Source: Gyrodactylus bullatarudis (Eukaryota; Platyhelminthes; Monogenea; Gyrodactylidea; Gyrodactylidae). From it: a stretch of DNA of 64,000 nt. Where the stretch lies: NCBI GenBank assembly GCA_012064415.1, contig SSNU01001114.1, positions 62,001-126,000 of the forward strand. Direction: 5' to 3'. The notes under the pieces are model-generated. The model saw only the letters and a list, made by a program, of their open reading frames with translations, was not told where the DNA came from and searched no databases. Position numbers and translations under genes: made by a program. Below, piece by piece: positions 11,711 to 23,599 of this stretch (positions within the stretch are counted from its first letter, which is position 1; each line of letters starts with the position of its first letter).

Positions 11711-14700
11711 ATGATGATACAGTGTGGTTATTTTCTCTTGGCACTTTTATCTTGTGTCAGTAGTAATTCAGGTTTAAGAAATGTTTTTGTCATTTGGCGT
11801 CATGGTGATCGAAGTCCATATCAACCGTTCATATCAAACCCTGATAATTGGCCTGAAGGTTACAGTGTCCTGACAAATGATGGCATTTTACAACAGTACA
11901 ACCTAGGACTCTTTCTTCGTAATAAATATCAGAACTTTGTTCCAGATGTCTATAACTACACGTACGTAAGCGGTAAAAAGGCATTTTATAAAGCTTAACA
12001 TTAACCACTAGATTCTGAAGGTCTGAACTTTTTATAACCAATGAAAAACTAGTTAGTCTACGAATTGAATGCAAAATCAATTCTCATTGGTCAAGAAAAG
12101 AGAGCATCTAATTGGTTGTATAATTATTCAATCACACAAGCCTCAGAGTAGGTGTCAGAAAATCGTTAGGAAATTTTTTTTTCGACCATACAATGCATAA
12201 CTATCTTTTTTCTGTTCAGTAATTACTATATCAGAAGTTCAGACACTGATAGGACCTTAATGTCGGCAGCTGCCAATGTTGCAGGCTTCTACTCTAAAGA
12301 TCCAAGGTCTACGGGAGACTTTCAATGGCGTCCACTCCCCATTCATACTCAGAAATCGGATAGGGAATATTTATTCTCAAACTATTATTGCAGAAGACTC
12401 TATAAAATTGTGGAAGACATTTACACATCAAGTGAAACGGACAAGTTTTTGGACAAGTTCTCTACTACAATCAGTCTCATTAAAAAGAATCTAGGTAAAA
12501 TCAATAGAATGGACCTTCAATATCTCTATGATGATGTCTTGTGTAATAAGATCCACAAATTCCAAATTCCATCTTGGATCAGTCCGGAGGTTGAGAAAGA
12601 CCTCAGAGAGATGAGTGAACATTTTTGGGCTGTGAGTCTATAGAATAACTAGAATTTCTGAGCATAATTCTGTAAGAATGCATTGACAATTCCATACCAT
12701 TATTGCATCTACAGGTTGAGAATCAATTTTCGATACATGTTTAATCCCTTTTATGAAATCCTGAATATCTTGGTCATTCTATGGATTTCCTACCTTTAAT
12801 TTGACAATTTTACTCAGTATCTTAGGTCGATTACACAGAACAAAGAACTAATTAGTGATTATAATCATCACAGCTCATATTTCCATTTAGCCCCATACCA
12901 AAATAATTACGATGATTTCGAATCTGAATTCTTTTTTGACATTTTTTGGCTCTAAACTATAAGAGATATCGAGCAAACGATAGGATATTTGGAATCTACG
13001 GCTATTGCTTTACGATAGAGAGTTATTTTATTTCTTTCTAAGGCTTCAGCAAGTAGGTTTTCGGAAAAAGGTTCTAAATATTCGACTAGTTTTTCAAAAA
13101 ATCACCCTTTTTCAAGTAACTTTGGTTAACACCAGTGAAAAGCTATCTCTAATTTTGTAGCTTAATAAATGTCCTTTCTAATGAAAAGTGAAAAATCATT
13201 CCAAGTATCTTTCAGTCCAAGTTATCACTCGAAAAATTGCTGTGTTCCACTGGTGAATCAATGGGATTAAGATCAACGACTAAAATATATTTCTATTTTA
13301 ATTTGAGATCTGTAGCCCTTCAAGTTATTGATTTTTCAACTCGCTTTTTTGTATGATGTAAGCAAGAATTTCTGGCTTTATATCAGAAATACTTAGAGAT
13401 TTGTCTGAGAATGATTTCAGTTTCCCTGTTTAAAATTTAATGACAACAAAGATTTATATTAGATAGTAAACTTGAACTTGCATGAGTTTTATCTTGAATT
13501 TCTATTGAACTTAATTAATTCTATCTTACAGTTTAGCAAGAATAGGCTTAGGTTTACATTTTATCTTGAATAATTCCTATTCAATCCCTTGAAAATCAAG
13601 TAAAATTATCTAAGAAATTTCATTATTCTGACTAAAGCTCTTTTCGTTCTAATTTATCAATTGAGAATTCATTCAAACGAGATTTCTCAATTGACGTCTA
13701 CAAATGTTTAACTTTGACTTTAGATGTAAGATGAGTTTGGATTATATTTTTAGGTTTTAGGATTTATTTTTTTATCAACTAGACATGTTATCGGAAGAGG
13801 TTGAATTTCCTTACATTGAGGCCGATTAATAATCGATGATTATGTCTGAATTTGAAAATGCTTATAAATTTAAAATAAAAATTACTTCAAAGTAACAACA
13901 CCAAAACTTTTGTTAGTTCTATTCAGTTTTTTTATGCAAAAATGTTTGAGAGTTCAAGAATCAAAGTTATTCGAGAAAAAGCCTATTTCATCAATATTAA
14001 GCTGTTCAGATTTCGTTCAAAAATACAAAAGATGCCTTGTTCTCAATGATAACTGAGCTTCTTCTGATTTATAGAGGAATTTTTATTTCAAAATTTTGAC
14101 AGTATGTTCATCAGATCGAGATAGAAAAAATTCTAAAAATTTGAGAGTTATTCAACCTGTAAATTTCGAGAAATACTTGAATTTTAGGTCTTATTTTTGC
14201 TCTAAAATGTAGCTCGGGTTTCTTTTGCTAGACTGTGTGTAATTTACAAATTCAGTATCAATTGAAAGTATTATTGTAAAAGTTGAAAATTATAAGAATA
14301 TATTATAGAGTAAGCTGAAAAAACACCAGAAACTCTTCAATAGATGATTGGAGAGGAAGGAGAAAAAGTTTACAATGACCATGGAAGTTGAAAATTTCTC
14401 TGAACACACAGATTCGGTTGATAACGATTTGACAATGATTGATAAAGAATTTCTCCTTCGTCCACAAATCCGTATTTCCATCACCCACATTTTGATACAG
14501 AATTGAAAAATTGAAGCACAGCTGTATCCATTTTCAGGTGATCATTTGATCTAGTCGCTAGCTTTCTGATGGTGAATCCGAAATACGAAAGAATTTATAA
14601 ATTAGAAGAGTATTTTTTCTTCAAGTTTTAGTAAATTCTCATGAATTAAATTGAATAATCTTTGGATCTTGTCATAACGTTGATCAATAAGATTAACCGT

Positions 14701-17700
14701 CATCATTACCTAAGCCGTCAATTTATTCAAATTTGTATTTATTTATAAAAAATGAGGCGTCTCCTTAACTTGAATGACATTTTAATTTTTGCCTTTTCTA
14801 TCCATAGCAATGGGTTGACAATGAGGAAAAAGTTTCTTTCCAAACTGGCATCTTTGCAAGGGAATTTGTTGATCATATTCGAAAAATTATCAAAACAGGC
14901 GTTACAACTGAGCCGATCGATGGGCACAACGTTGAAATGGCAAAAAACCATATTATAGCACTCTCAGGCCATGATGTGAATATTAATGCGTTAATGGCAA
15001 TGTTTGGCCACAAGGTGACAATGCCCGAATATGCTTCATGTATTATGGTTGAGTTATATGGGCCAGAATTACCGGGTGATTTGGATATGTACTTTTTCAA
15101 TGTTCGTTACAAGTCGGGTCCAAAAGATTCCACTGGAGAGTTGATCAAATTGCCTTATTGTGACACTACAAGCTGCCCAGCTAATAAAGTACAAAGCAAA
15201 TTGATATGTAGTTGAGAATCTAAAGCTAGCCAAGAACTAAGAATAAGTTTAGGCCTAATTTTAGTGATTAAAGGAAAAATATTGAAATTTTTAGTTTGCA
15301 TTTTTTTGAGCTGGAAAGTTTGTGGTAAGGTGGTTAAAAGAAGTAATCCAGGATTAAAATGAATTCAATAGTTTTTCTCCCAGAAATTAAGAATTATTGC
15401 TTATTTTATATTATTATACTATCAACTAAAGGGAAATTCAATCAAAAGGATTTCTTCTAGTTTTTAAAAATCCCAGATGTCATCTCAGAATACTGTATTT
15501 GCCCATCCTGTCACAATGAGATAAGTCATCATTTCCAGCTTAAGGTTCAAAACTTGCGTCTTGAAGACTAATATATATTATATATTTGCCTATCTACTGA
15601 AATGAATATTAAGTAATTCAACTAATTTAAAATATTTAATAGCAGATTGAAACCAATCTCACTTGATGAGATAACTAGGGTGGTCAGAAAATAGCAATAA
15701 TTTTATAAATGTCATTTCTTCAGTATTAGCTTATTTATTTGCATGTACTATGAAATATTCGATGAAACTATATTTTTGTCCAGTTAAAACTAGGATTCTG
15801 TACACAGTGTACCTATTCAAACGATTAGCATCTATGACCAATGAAAATCAATTATTTACTCTTATTGGTTTAAGAATAATTATCCAATAATATTTGAGTT
15901 CCAAAAGACATTTACAGGGTTCAATGAGTTCGTAATTTTAATATTTGGTTATCTGAGATATTTGATGTTGTTTGAAGACAATGATTTTATCATGGATAAG
16001 AAAGAAAGGCTTTTTACTTGTATTTTTGGTGAGCAAATTAAGAAGCTAAAAATAGCAGATAATTAGCAATTTAATAGCTCTTGTTGGAAAATAGCAAAAT
16101 TATTCCAGAAACTAAAACTGTGACAAAAGCATGCCTTACATCATTCTAATCAGATTTCATTGCTTATTTAACATACTAAAAATAGCATTTTGACCGCCCT
16201 AGTGATAACTTATCCGTAGACTTGCATCAAAAATCAGACAAGCAAATGTTGTAATAATCGGATCATGTATCAATCTTAAAACACTTTTGCTTAGAAATTT
16301 CTATACTTGTCTGATTTCTGTTCATCGACGAAAATTTCTCATGACCCGTCCTCTGTTCGCAGTCTCAAGTTTTTTAATATCTCTTGACATGAACGAGAAG
16401 TAATATCAAATTAATAAAATTTATTACAGCGATAATCTTAAAACTAATTATAAAATTTATTGTATAGGTTGATTTGTGCTCAGATTGTATAAAATTTTTA
16501 AAATGAATTTCGCAGATGAACTCCCGAATAAACCTAGTTGACATGAAGATGAGAAATTACTTTTTATACAAAAAATCACTATTTTTCTTCATAAAGTATC
16601 TTCGAAATTTATTTTACGAATTCCATGAAAACTTTGTGGAAATATTTTAAAAATTTCGAAAAAAATTCAATCTGTCCAAAATCGGGTTTTTGAATTTCTA
16701 AAACGCACCAAATTTCCACTTTTTTAACTTTCGAACCAAAATTTTTAATCAATTTCAAAGATTTAAAGCAGTTGAATGCAGATTTTCGAGATAACCATTA
16801 AACAAAGAAGTCGAATTCAGCTACAGAAATTCGTCATTATTGTGGGAAATCGAAACAGTTTGAATTCATTGATTATCTCGAGGGGGAATGATCCAAAATT
16901 TAACTTTTTCTTGATTCCTTTTCACCTCCACTGCCCTATTCGAGCTCTTTGTCTATAATGGTGATATCGAATATCTTCAATCAACTGCTTTGAATCTTTG
17001 AAATCGATTAAAAATTTCGGTGCGAAAGTTGAAAAAGTGGAAATTTGGTGCGTTTTAGAAATTCAAAAATGTCAACTAGCTTAGTTCCTCTCATTTATCA
17101 AAATTTTCTTAAACAATTCATCTGATCATGAGCTCACTTTTTAGAATCAACCCTTACGAAGTTATGTATCTTCAAACGATTTCATTTATAAACATTATTA
17201 AGAATACATTACCGTTGGGTTCTAAACTCATAATTTGTATTTCAAAATATCTAAAACATTTGTGGGAACATATCTAGATTAGGACACATATCTATGTTCT
17301 GAAAGATATTGGACTTGAAAGATTTTCTGGCTCAGTGTGTAATACCCATAAGTACACCTCAGAACTCAAATCTTCTGCACGATTGAATTTGAAATTCTTC
17401 TCTAGATAAATCATTTTTACTGCAGATCTTTTCGCATTATTCAACTTGTCATATTGTTCTTATTAACAAAGACCATGTAAATCAATCAATTTCGGTAATA
17501 TTTTCAAGAAAAGCGGTACACTTATTAACCCTCAAACGTAATATTTAAGAAATCCTAATTTCGTCAATTAAAATGCACTGAAATTTCGTGAATAATTCTC
17601 ACAAATAATTCCAATGATTTTCAACTTCTTGCTTGGAGGTTCAATAATTGTTGAAATTTGCTCAGTTCTGCTATCAATAAATGTAATAGATGACATAATT

Positions 17701-18012
17701 TTATCTTCATTTTTTATCAAAGACATTGCAAGAGACATTGCAAAAATATCTTCTAGCTTTTTAGGCCAGTTTTTTTAGATATTTGGCCATCTTATGGAGT
17801 GTAAGAGCAAAAAATAAGCCCCCTTTCTATTTTAGGTTCTTGCTCATGTTGAAAAATATGCAATGGATAAAGATACCTATTTGAGACGATGTGAAATGAC
17901 ACCATCGACTCAAATGAGCGGCAGTAAAATAGCCATGATTGTCATTGGGACTCTTGCCGGTGTCGGAATTGTTGGAGTTATCATCTATTTTGGATTCATT
18001 AGAAATCATTAA
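11711..18012 (+). CDS. Membrane-anchored histidine acid phosphatase, paralogue 2
   Basis: Four exons, 11711-11961, 12220-12631, 14808-15188 and 17836-18012, join in frame to 406 aa. The order is a signal peptide (MMIQCGYFLLALLSC), the catalytic RHGDRSP (residues 30-36), an intact IRSSDTDRTLMSA motif, and the C-terminal catalytic SGHD (residues 274-277). The cysteines expected for the family's disulfides are present, including the VLCNKIH / YASCIMV pair lost in the other two copies. The last exon encodes a membrane segment (MIVIGTLAGVGIVGVIIYF) and a tail of only a few residues (GFIRNH) with no tyrosine motif. This fits a type I membrane acid phosphatase facing the lumen or outside. The first intron is unique to this copy. 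The two later introns (2176 and 2647 bp) are enlarged by mobile elements. AATAAA is at 18073-18078. Confidence 0.9.
12885..13260. repeat. MITE-like repeat family C in phosphatase 2 intron 2
   Basis: Clearly related to 47681-48155 and about 48935-49280. Shared blocks include TTGGCTCTAAA, GAGATATCGAGCA, TCTACGGCTATTG and GTGTTCCACTGGTG. No coding sequence. Ends are approximate; the TTAA-flanked termini seen in the 47681 copy are not clear here. Confidence 0.6.
14290..14715 (-). pseudogene. Decayed Penelope-like GIY-YIG fragment in phosphatase 2 intron 2
   Basis: Aligns by eye along its length with the C-terminal part of the copies at 18552 and 30141 (for example GATTGATAAAGAATTTCTC and the block GGAGAGGAAGGAGAAAAAG near the 3' end). 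It has many substitutions and indels and no long reading frame. It is an old insertion. Confidence 0.65.
15675..16202. repeat. Inverted-repeat element family D, second copy
   Basis: Begins CTAGGGTGGTCAGAAAATAGC and ends GCATTTTGACCGCCCTAG, an inverted match of its own start and of the element in the SUN intron (1351-1575). It lies in phosphatase 2 intron 3. No reading frame. A clean target-site duplication is not visible. Confidence 0.6.
16534..17079. repeat. Foldback (palindromic) element family A
   Basis: Starts CTAGTTGACATGAAGATGAG and ends GTCAACTAG. The inner arms are also inverted (AAACGCACCAAATTTCCAC on one side, GTGGAAATTTGGTGCG on the other), so the whole 546 bp can fold back. Related ends recur at 33939-34463, 40219-40750, near 18235, 25983 and 57688. 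Non-autonomous element of unknown superfamily. Confidence 0.7.
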
Positions 18013-18322
18013 ATGCATCTAGTGAAATTTGCTCAACTCCAAGTTTTTCCACAAAATTTACACATGCATTAAAATAAAAAGAAGACAAAAATCATGAGTA
18101 TTTGTTAATTTTCTATTGTTTAATTTATTGAGTTATCACTTATCAGGTTATAGAAGATTACCACTCTGGTATGAATGATTTACTATTTGAGAAAGTGAAA
18201 AAAATATTTCTAACGATGAATCGTAACTAAAACTACAGTTGACATGAAGATTACAATATTTTTCTACTGACGAGTCCAAAAGAAGACGAACGCGCGTAAA
18301 TCTTTACTTGGACTAATTCTTG
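18013..18322. other. 3' flank of phosphatase 2 with partial foldback end
   Basis: Contains AATAAA at 18073-18078 for phosphatase 2 and an isolated family A terminus (ACAGTTGACATGAAGAT) at about 18236-18253. No gene is seen. Confidence 0.55.
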
Positions 18323-19475
18323 AATTTGGAAATATGTAAGAAAGAGATATTTAAAACCATATACGTATTTCTTAAAGCATCATCAGTGGCAGTGCTTTAA
18401 AAATGATAAAAGTTAAAAGATTCATTCAAGATAATAATTTACAAATCATGAAAGAAATAGTAAAAGTCAAAGAAAATAAGAATAAATGTAAGCTGAAAAA
18501 AGACCAAAACTCTCCAATAAATAGCAACAGTGGAGAGAAAAGTGAAAAAGCTCACATAGGCCATGGGAGTTGAAGGTTATAAGAATAGTTTTTTTGAACA
18601 CATAGATTGGGTTTGTATAGATTGATAAAGAATTTCTCTTTGACCCATACATCTATGCTGTCATCTCCAGGGTTTTTGTACAGAATGGAAAAATTCGAAA
18701 CTGAAGCAGCATGTTTCTCCTGTTTGATATGCCTAGTTACCGCAGTGTCCTTATTCAGATGATCACTTGATCTTGTAGACAGCTTCCTAATTGTTCTACC
18801 TATGTAAGAAGCACCACAGTCACATTGGAATTTATAGATTAGTAGAGTCTTCTCCTCCGGTTTGAGTAAATCTTTATGAATCAAACTAAACAGTCTCTGA
18901 GTTTTAAATACAATTTTCAATTGTATATTATTGTAATGTTGATTGATGAGATTGTTAAGTCTTCTTCTAATGTCATTACTAAAACCGTCGCCTTTGAAGT
19001 TGAGTCTCATGAAAATTTTTGTTTTTTCCATTTCATCTGTATTGACATCTTCATCCCTATTCTCTGAAATATTGATGAATTTGTCTACAAATTTCTTTGG
19101 ATAACCATTTTCCATTAAACATAACTTCGAATTCTCTATTTCATTCTGCCATTCCTCCGGACTTGCTATTCTTCTTATCCTTTTTCCTAGACCAATCACT
19201 AAGCCAACTTTATGCGAGATAGGACTGAAACTGGCATAATGAAGATATTTCCCATTATCAGTCTTCTTCTTGAAAATATTTCTTAGGATTGATCCATCCT
19301 CTCTTCTGGTTAGCTTAACATCTAAAAAACTCAAAGCACCATTAGATTCCTTCTTTTTTTTCTTTTTCCATAGTAAATTTAATATTTGGATGAAACGTGT
19401 TCATCTTTCTTACATAGGTAGAACAATTAGGAAGGTTTTAAATATCTCTTTCTTACATATTTCCAAATTATGAAT
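18323..19475 (-). mobile_element. Penelope-like element copy 1 (RT C-terminus plus GIY-YIG), rearranged
   Basis: The open frame 19334-18552 encodes the end of a Penelope-type reverse transcriptase ([28 protein letters not shown]) followed by a GIY-YIG endonuclease ([19 protein letters not shown], then HIKQEKHAASV and a terminal LYKPNLCVQ). Upstream, MNTFHPNIKFTME continues the protein but a shift in an A run near 19350 breaks the frame. A 35-bp perfect inverted repeat (18323-18357 and 19435-19469) bounds the element. Just inside, 19409-19434 is an inverted copy of its own 18783-18808. It is truncated and dead. A CATCAG hairpin sits at 18372-18400. Confidence 0.85.
18372..18400 (-). other. Penelope terminal hairpin with CTGATGA loop
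   Basis: An 8-bp perfect stem (TTAAAGCA / TGCTTTAA) encloses a 13-base loop that reads CTGCCACTGATGA on the minus strand and is followed by GAAA. Equivalent hairpins with changed but still pairing stems occur at 29961-29989, 63746-63774 and 63972-64000. It resembles pieces of a hammerhead core, but the stem lies outside rather than after CTGATGA, so I do not call it a ribozyme. Confidence 0.6.
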
Positions 19476-20879
19476 TTAAGTGGATACTCGGACGTTTTTG
19501 AAAAACAACGTGAATTACTCATTCATAATAATTCTTGAATGATCTAATAAGAAGAAATCACAAAAGGCTTCTCTATTCCATGCCTTAGATAATTTGCCAA
19601 ATTACATTCGCTTCTTAGTTAACCTATCAAGTTTGTAATAAGCAATAATTACTTATAAGTAGGATCTCAAAAATACCAAAAATATTAAAAAATATGTACT
19701 ATAATAAAAAGAAAGTACTTGCAAGAAAATTTAAGGGATTTTGAGTTAAAAAATAGTCCTCTACCGTAAATTGTTGCAGAATTTTTAGTCAATCTTGATT
19801 TTTGTTCAAATTTTTTTCCATGATAGAAAATGACTCTTCATCTGTTCTTGTACATATTTCACAAAATACATACATGTATCATATACATTGTATATCCTTT
19901 TAGTTGAAATTTGAAATTCATGAAGGAATATTATCCAACAAAAAGCTATGATCTCGATGCTATTTTCTTACATGGTATTAGGCAACAATTTAGTACAGAA
20001 ATAGTACCAGCTATCTTTTAAATAAGCAGATTGTTTCTTCAGATTATTAAAACTCAGCTAGTACTTTTTCTAGAGTAAAAATAGACCAAATAGTACTTTT
20101 TTGAGGCTCTACTTATAAGTAATAATTAATAGTAATAAGTTTTTTATGTTGATTTAGGCTGACTATAACGTTGTTTGCTTGTGTTATCTTCTGGCCTGTA
20201 TTGCTTCAATCTGTAAAAAAAGAAAAGATTAATATAGTTTGAAAATTATAGTCAGCTCCCTAATGAGCTAATATTTCCTTCAAAATTAAATAACTTCAGA
20301 TGAATTTTTCCAGATTTTAAACTCGTGATTTTTCTCAATTCTCAGAAAATTGTAGAAACCTTTTCGAATTCTCAATCTATAGCAATTATAAGTCTTATAA
20401 TCTTGTGTATCATAACATGATAAAAACTAAAACCTTGATTTCATTCAGTGAATGAAAAGTGAACTTTTACGTAAAATTTAATTTCGAAAATACTGACCTT
20501 GAAAAAATTTAACCGTACTCGAATTCTGTTCAAAAATATATAAGCAACACGAAATAATATTGAAACAGCTTATCAATAGTCAGAATGCTTACTATAAATG
20601 CATAACACGAGAGTAATAAATGAAATATTTCACCTGTTTTGTATAGAGTACCCCTCCAGATTGAACGGTTTTTATAAAGAAAATTCGAAAGATTTCGGCC
20701 TTGGAACAAGTAAATCTCAAGCATTATTTCGTGATTTAGGATTTCATACACACAGGAACCAATGATAGCCTGAGAAAATAGCCAGTTGAGAGTTGTATCA
20801 ATGAATTTCTCCAATTAGTTCATACTAAACTAATAATGATCCAATAGAAGAACAGAAAAATTGTTATTTAATCAAGAGA
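19476..20879. other. Intergenic region with an exon-like repeat remnant
   Basis: Mostly unassigned AT-rich DNA. The start (19476-19510, GTGGATACTCGGACG...) matches the flank of Penelope copy 2 in inverse orientation and is probably the rest of a terminal repeat. At about 20145-20235 there is a remnant of the exon-like sequence found intact at 55427-55513, with its TTTTTTTACAG acceptor preserved on the minus strand but the frame disturbed. Confidence 0.5.
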
Positions 20880-20912
20880 ATGATTTTCAAATTTCTGACA
20901 GTTTACTGCAAA

Positions 20913-21104
20913 ATGAAATTTTTGATTATTCTCTGTGCCCTCTGTATAAGCTTATTGACTGGCAATGATATCAGGAGTTGTCTGCAAAGGGAACTAGCCG
21001 AAGAAGAACGGTATCGCAAATACTATGATCAAGAGACATCAAAATTAATGACAATTGAAGGAATTATACTGAATTGCTACAGTCGAAAATGTTTCAACTA
21101 TTAA
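20913..21104 (+). CDS. Small secreted peptide, 63 aa
   Basis: I do not recognise the family. The ATG at 20913 opens a clear signal peptide (MKFLIILCALCISLLTG). The predicted mature part of about 46 residues is charged in the middle (RELAEEERYRKYYDQE) and has three cysteines (SC, NC, KC), the last two near the end. An in-frame ATG at 20880 would add 11 residues but weaken the signal peptide. A possible acceptor (CTGACAG) lies between the two. A poly(A) signal (AATAAA) follows the stop at about 21117, which supports a real transcription unit. It lies between acid phosphatases 2 and 3 on the same strand; any functional tie is speculation. Confidence 0.55.
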   Translation: MKFLIILCALCISLLTGNDIRSCLQRELAEEERYRKYYDQETSKLMTIEGIILNCYSRKCFNY

Positions 21105-21477
21105 AATTAAATTCAAATAAAAATTTTACTTTTTTTGTATGGAAACATCTTGTTACTACTTATTAGTAATATCTTTCAACAAAATATTTTAGTCAACAAA
21201 TCAAAGAAGAATTACTCAGTGCTACTTACGAGTACATAATCGGAAATTAAGTATAAAAAAAGTTGAAAATTATAATCAAAATTCAACAAATCATCTTAAC
21301 TCATTTTACTTACGGAAAGTTTGCATAATAATGAAAAAAAATTTTAATTTCCATTTTGAATTCGAATTACCACAAATCTAGAGTAATTAACTCAACGAAG
21401 TTTGAATAAAGCTACTTTTTGTTACCAACATTAAACATTTTAAAAATTTTTTAATTTCCAACTTGTCCAATAAATTA
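21105..21477. other. Intergenic region upstream of acid phosphatase 3
   Basis: Holds the AATAAA for the small peptide gene (about 21117) and otherwise featureless AT-rich sequence. I see no clear TATA box or splice acceptor immediately before the phosphatase 3 ATG. Confidence 0.5.
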
Positions 21478-23599
21478 ATGAAACTACTTTTTGGATTATT
21501 CTTCTTTCTTTTAACAGTCATAGAATTGGATGGAGAAAATTCTCTCAAAAATGTATTCGTTATTTGGAGACATGGAGATAGGGCACCATATAACGCTTAC
21601 TTGAATATGAGTTCCTATTTTCCTAATGGACTTACCGAACTAACCGATCTGGGTATTTTTCAGCAATATAAACTCGGTGTTTTCCTCCGTGAAGAGTATA
21701 AAGATTTCATTCCTGATCATTATCATTACTCTCATTATCATTTGAGGAGCTCTGACATTGACAGGGCTCTTATGTCTGGACAGGCCAATGCTGCTGGATT
21801 TTATGCTAATGACTTTTCTCCTTTGACTAACGTCTCTCTCCAGTGGCGACCTATTCCAATACACACTGTTAGTAAGGAGAAGGAGTATCTATTTGTCCAT
21901 AATAGTTGCCCAAAGCTATCTGAACTAATCGCATCGGATTTCAAGACAGCTGATGGTAAAAAATTTCTGAAAAAGTTCAAATCTACAATTGACAAAATCG
22001 AAAAGAATCTAGGGAGAGTCTTCAAACCAAACGATTATAATTCATTTCATGATGAATTAGTCTGCCTAAAAGCTCATAATGCAACTCTCCCCGAATGGGT
22101 TGACAATCAGGTCCAAGACGATCTCAAGTTAATTTCTGAACACTTTTGGGCAGTAGGTTTATATTATTCTTCCTGTAGTTTATAATGTATTTTTTTCTTT
22201 CTTGATTGATTTAATGAGTACTCTAGTTAAATCTCTATATTGATTTTAGTTTGTCGTTAAATTATTCTTTCTTGCTAAAGCTTCGATTTTCTGGCCAAGA
22301 AAAGTTGACCTTACAATCCGGAGTATTCTTCCGCGTCCTCATGAATCATATCAACCAGCTAGTTACAAATGGCACTTCAACCATCTCAATTGATGGCTAT
22401 TCAAGAGAACTAGCTATCAATCATATAATGGCCTTCTCTGGGCATGATACAAACATTGCTGCTATAATGAGTGCACTTGGAGTGCCAATTCCAATGCCAG
22501 ACTACACTAGTACCATTATGATTGAATTGCATGGACCTCAGATACCCGGAAAGATTGAAGACTTTAGTGCTGTTATCAAGTTCAAAAACTCCTTCAAGGA
22601 TACAGAAGCAATCACCCTTAAATTGCCCATTTGTCAGGATAAAATGTGTCCTCTGAATAAAGTGAGTCTTGGAATTAGGAATTGGAAAAACGTCCAAATA
22701 AATTTACTCAATAAAATGTCTGTCAAAAAAGAAATTTCTCAAATGTTTCCGATTGTTGTTATTCCATTTGAGTAGTAAGGAAATGATAAATTAAACTTTT
22801 TCTACCCTGTCAAAACAACAGTGATATCATTTTTCCTAATTTCTAGTTGAGACTTGAATTTTTGCAGCGTGATAATTATCTTTCCCAATATTTCATACAT
22901 TGACAATAAATAACACAGCATAAGAAATTTGAGTGTGTATTTTACCAAAAATCTCATCTACATCCTTATCGATGCCCTTGATCTTGTCTTCAATCTTGAG
23001 GCAATATAAAATAGATCATTCTGTATATTATTATTCTAAAGATCTTTCAAGTGTAGATACAATTAATGTGTTTTCAAGTTATTTGGTGTCAAAGTCAAAA
23101 ATTCATGTTAAATCTACAAACTTTGTTCATGTTTTTCTCTCAGCCTCAGTCCTGCTAGGAAAACTTTTAGCCCAAAAATAAGTTTGTCTTAATCTAGACT
23201 TACGATTCCGTAGAAGAAAAATATGATGTTTTCGATCAAATAAAATAATTTCATTCAGAAACATCAATTTCCCCGAATTTCATAAATACTTGAAATTATT
23301 TTTTTCAATATTATTTAATAAATAATACTTAATGATAGTAATTTCAATTTAAATATAAATTAATTGATTTTCTTTCATAGCTGTTCGATTATCTCAAATC
23401 ATATTCCATCGAGGATGATGCTTATTTAAAAATGTGTGCAGGTCAAAATCCACCGATTGTGCCAGATAGCAAAATAGGAGGCTACATTGCTATTGCAGCA
23501 TTCACTTTGTGCATTATTGTGCCTGCTATTGTTGCAATATTTTATGCTTTTCATAGAAGACGCCATCTTCATGAAGGTTACGCCAACATTGAAGATTAA
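21478..23599 (+). CDS. Lysosomal-type acid phosphatase, paralogue 3
   Basis: Exons 21478-22152, 22281-22661 and 23381-23599 give 424 aa. The signal peptide is MKLLFGLFFFLLTVIEL. The catalytic RHGDRAP is at residues 31-37, LRSSDIDRALMSG is intact, and the second catalytic motif SGHD is at 278-281. The last exon encodes a membrane segment (YIAIAAFTLCIIVPAIVAIF) and a cytoplasmic tail HRRRHLHEGYANIED. GYANI (Tyr419) has the GYxx-hydrophobic form of the tail signal that sends vertebrate ACP2 to lysosomes (PGYRHV), so this copy is the best candidate for the lysosomal enzyme. Both introns are phase 0 at the same positions as in copies 1 and 2. The family cysteine seen as YASC in copy 2 is Thr here. 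ATTAAA near 23682 may be the poly(A) signal. Confidence 0.92.

Noticed and set aside
18372..18400. Hammerhead ribozyme call
   Set aside because: CTGATGA and GAAA are present, but no helix can form between them and the clear stem encloses CTGATGA, which is not the hammerhead topology.
18876..19067. Plus-strand frame across the Penelope element
   Set aside because: It is the antisense shadow of the GIY-YIG/RT coding frame.
20530..20814. 94-codon minus-strand frame opposite the small peptide gene
   Set aside because: It starts at TTG, has no supported ATG or splice acceptor and no recognised domain; probably chance.
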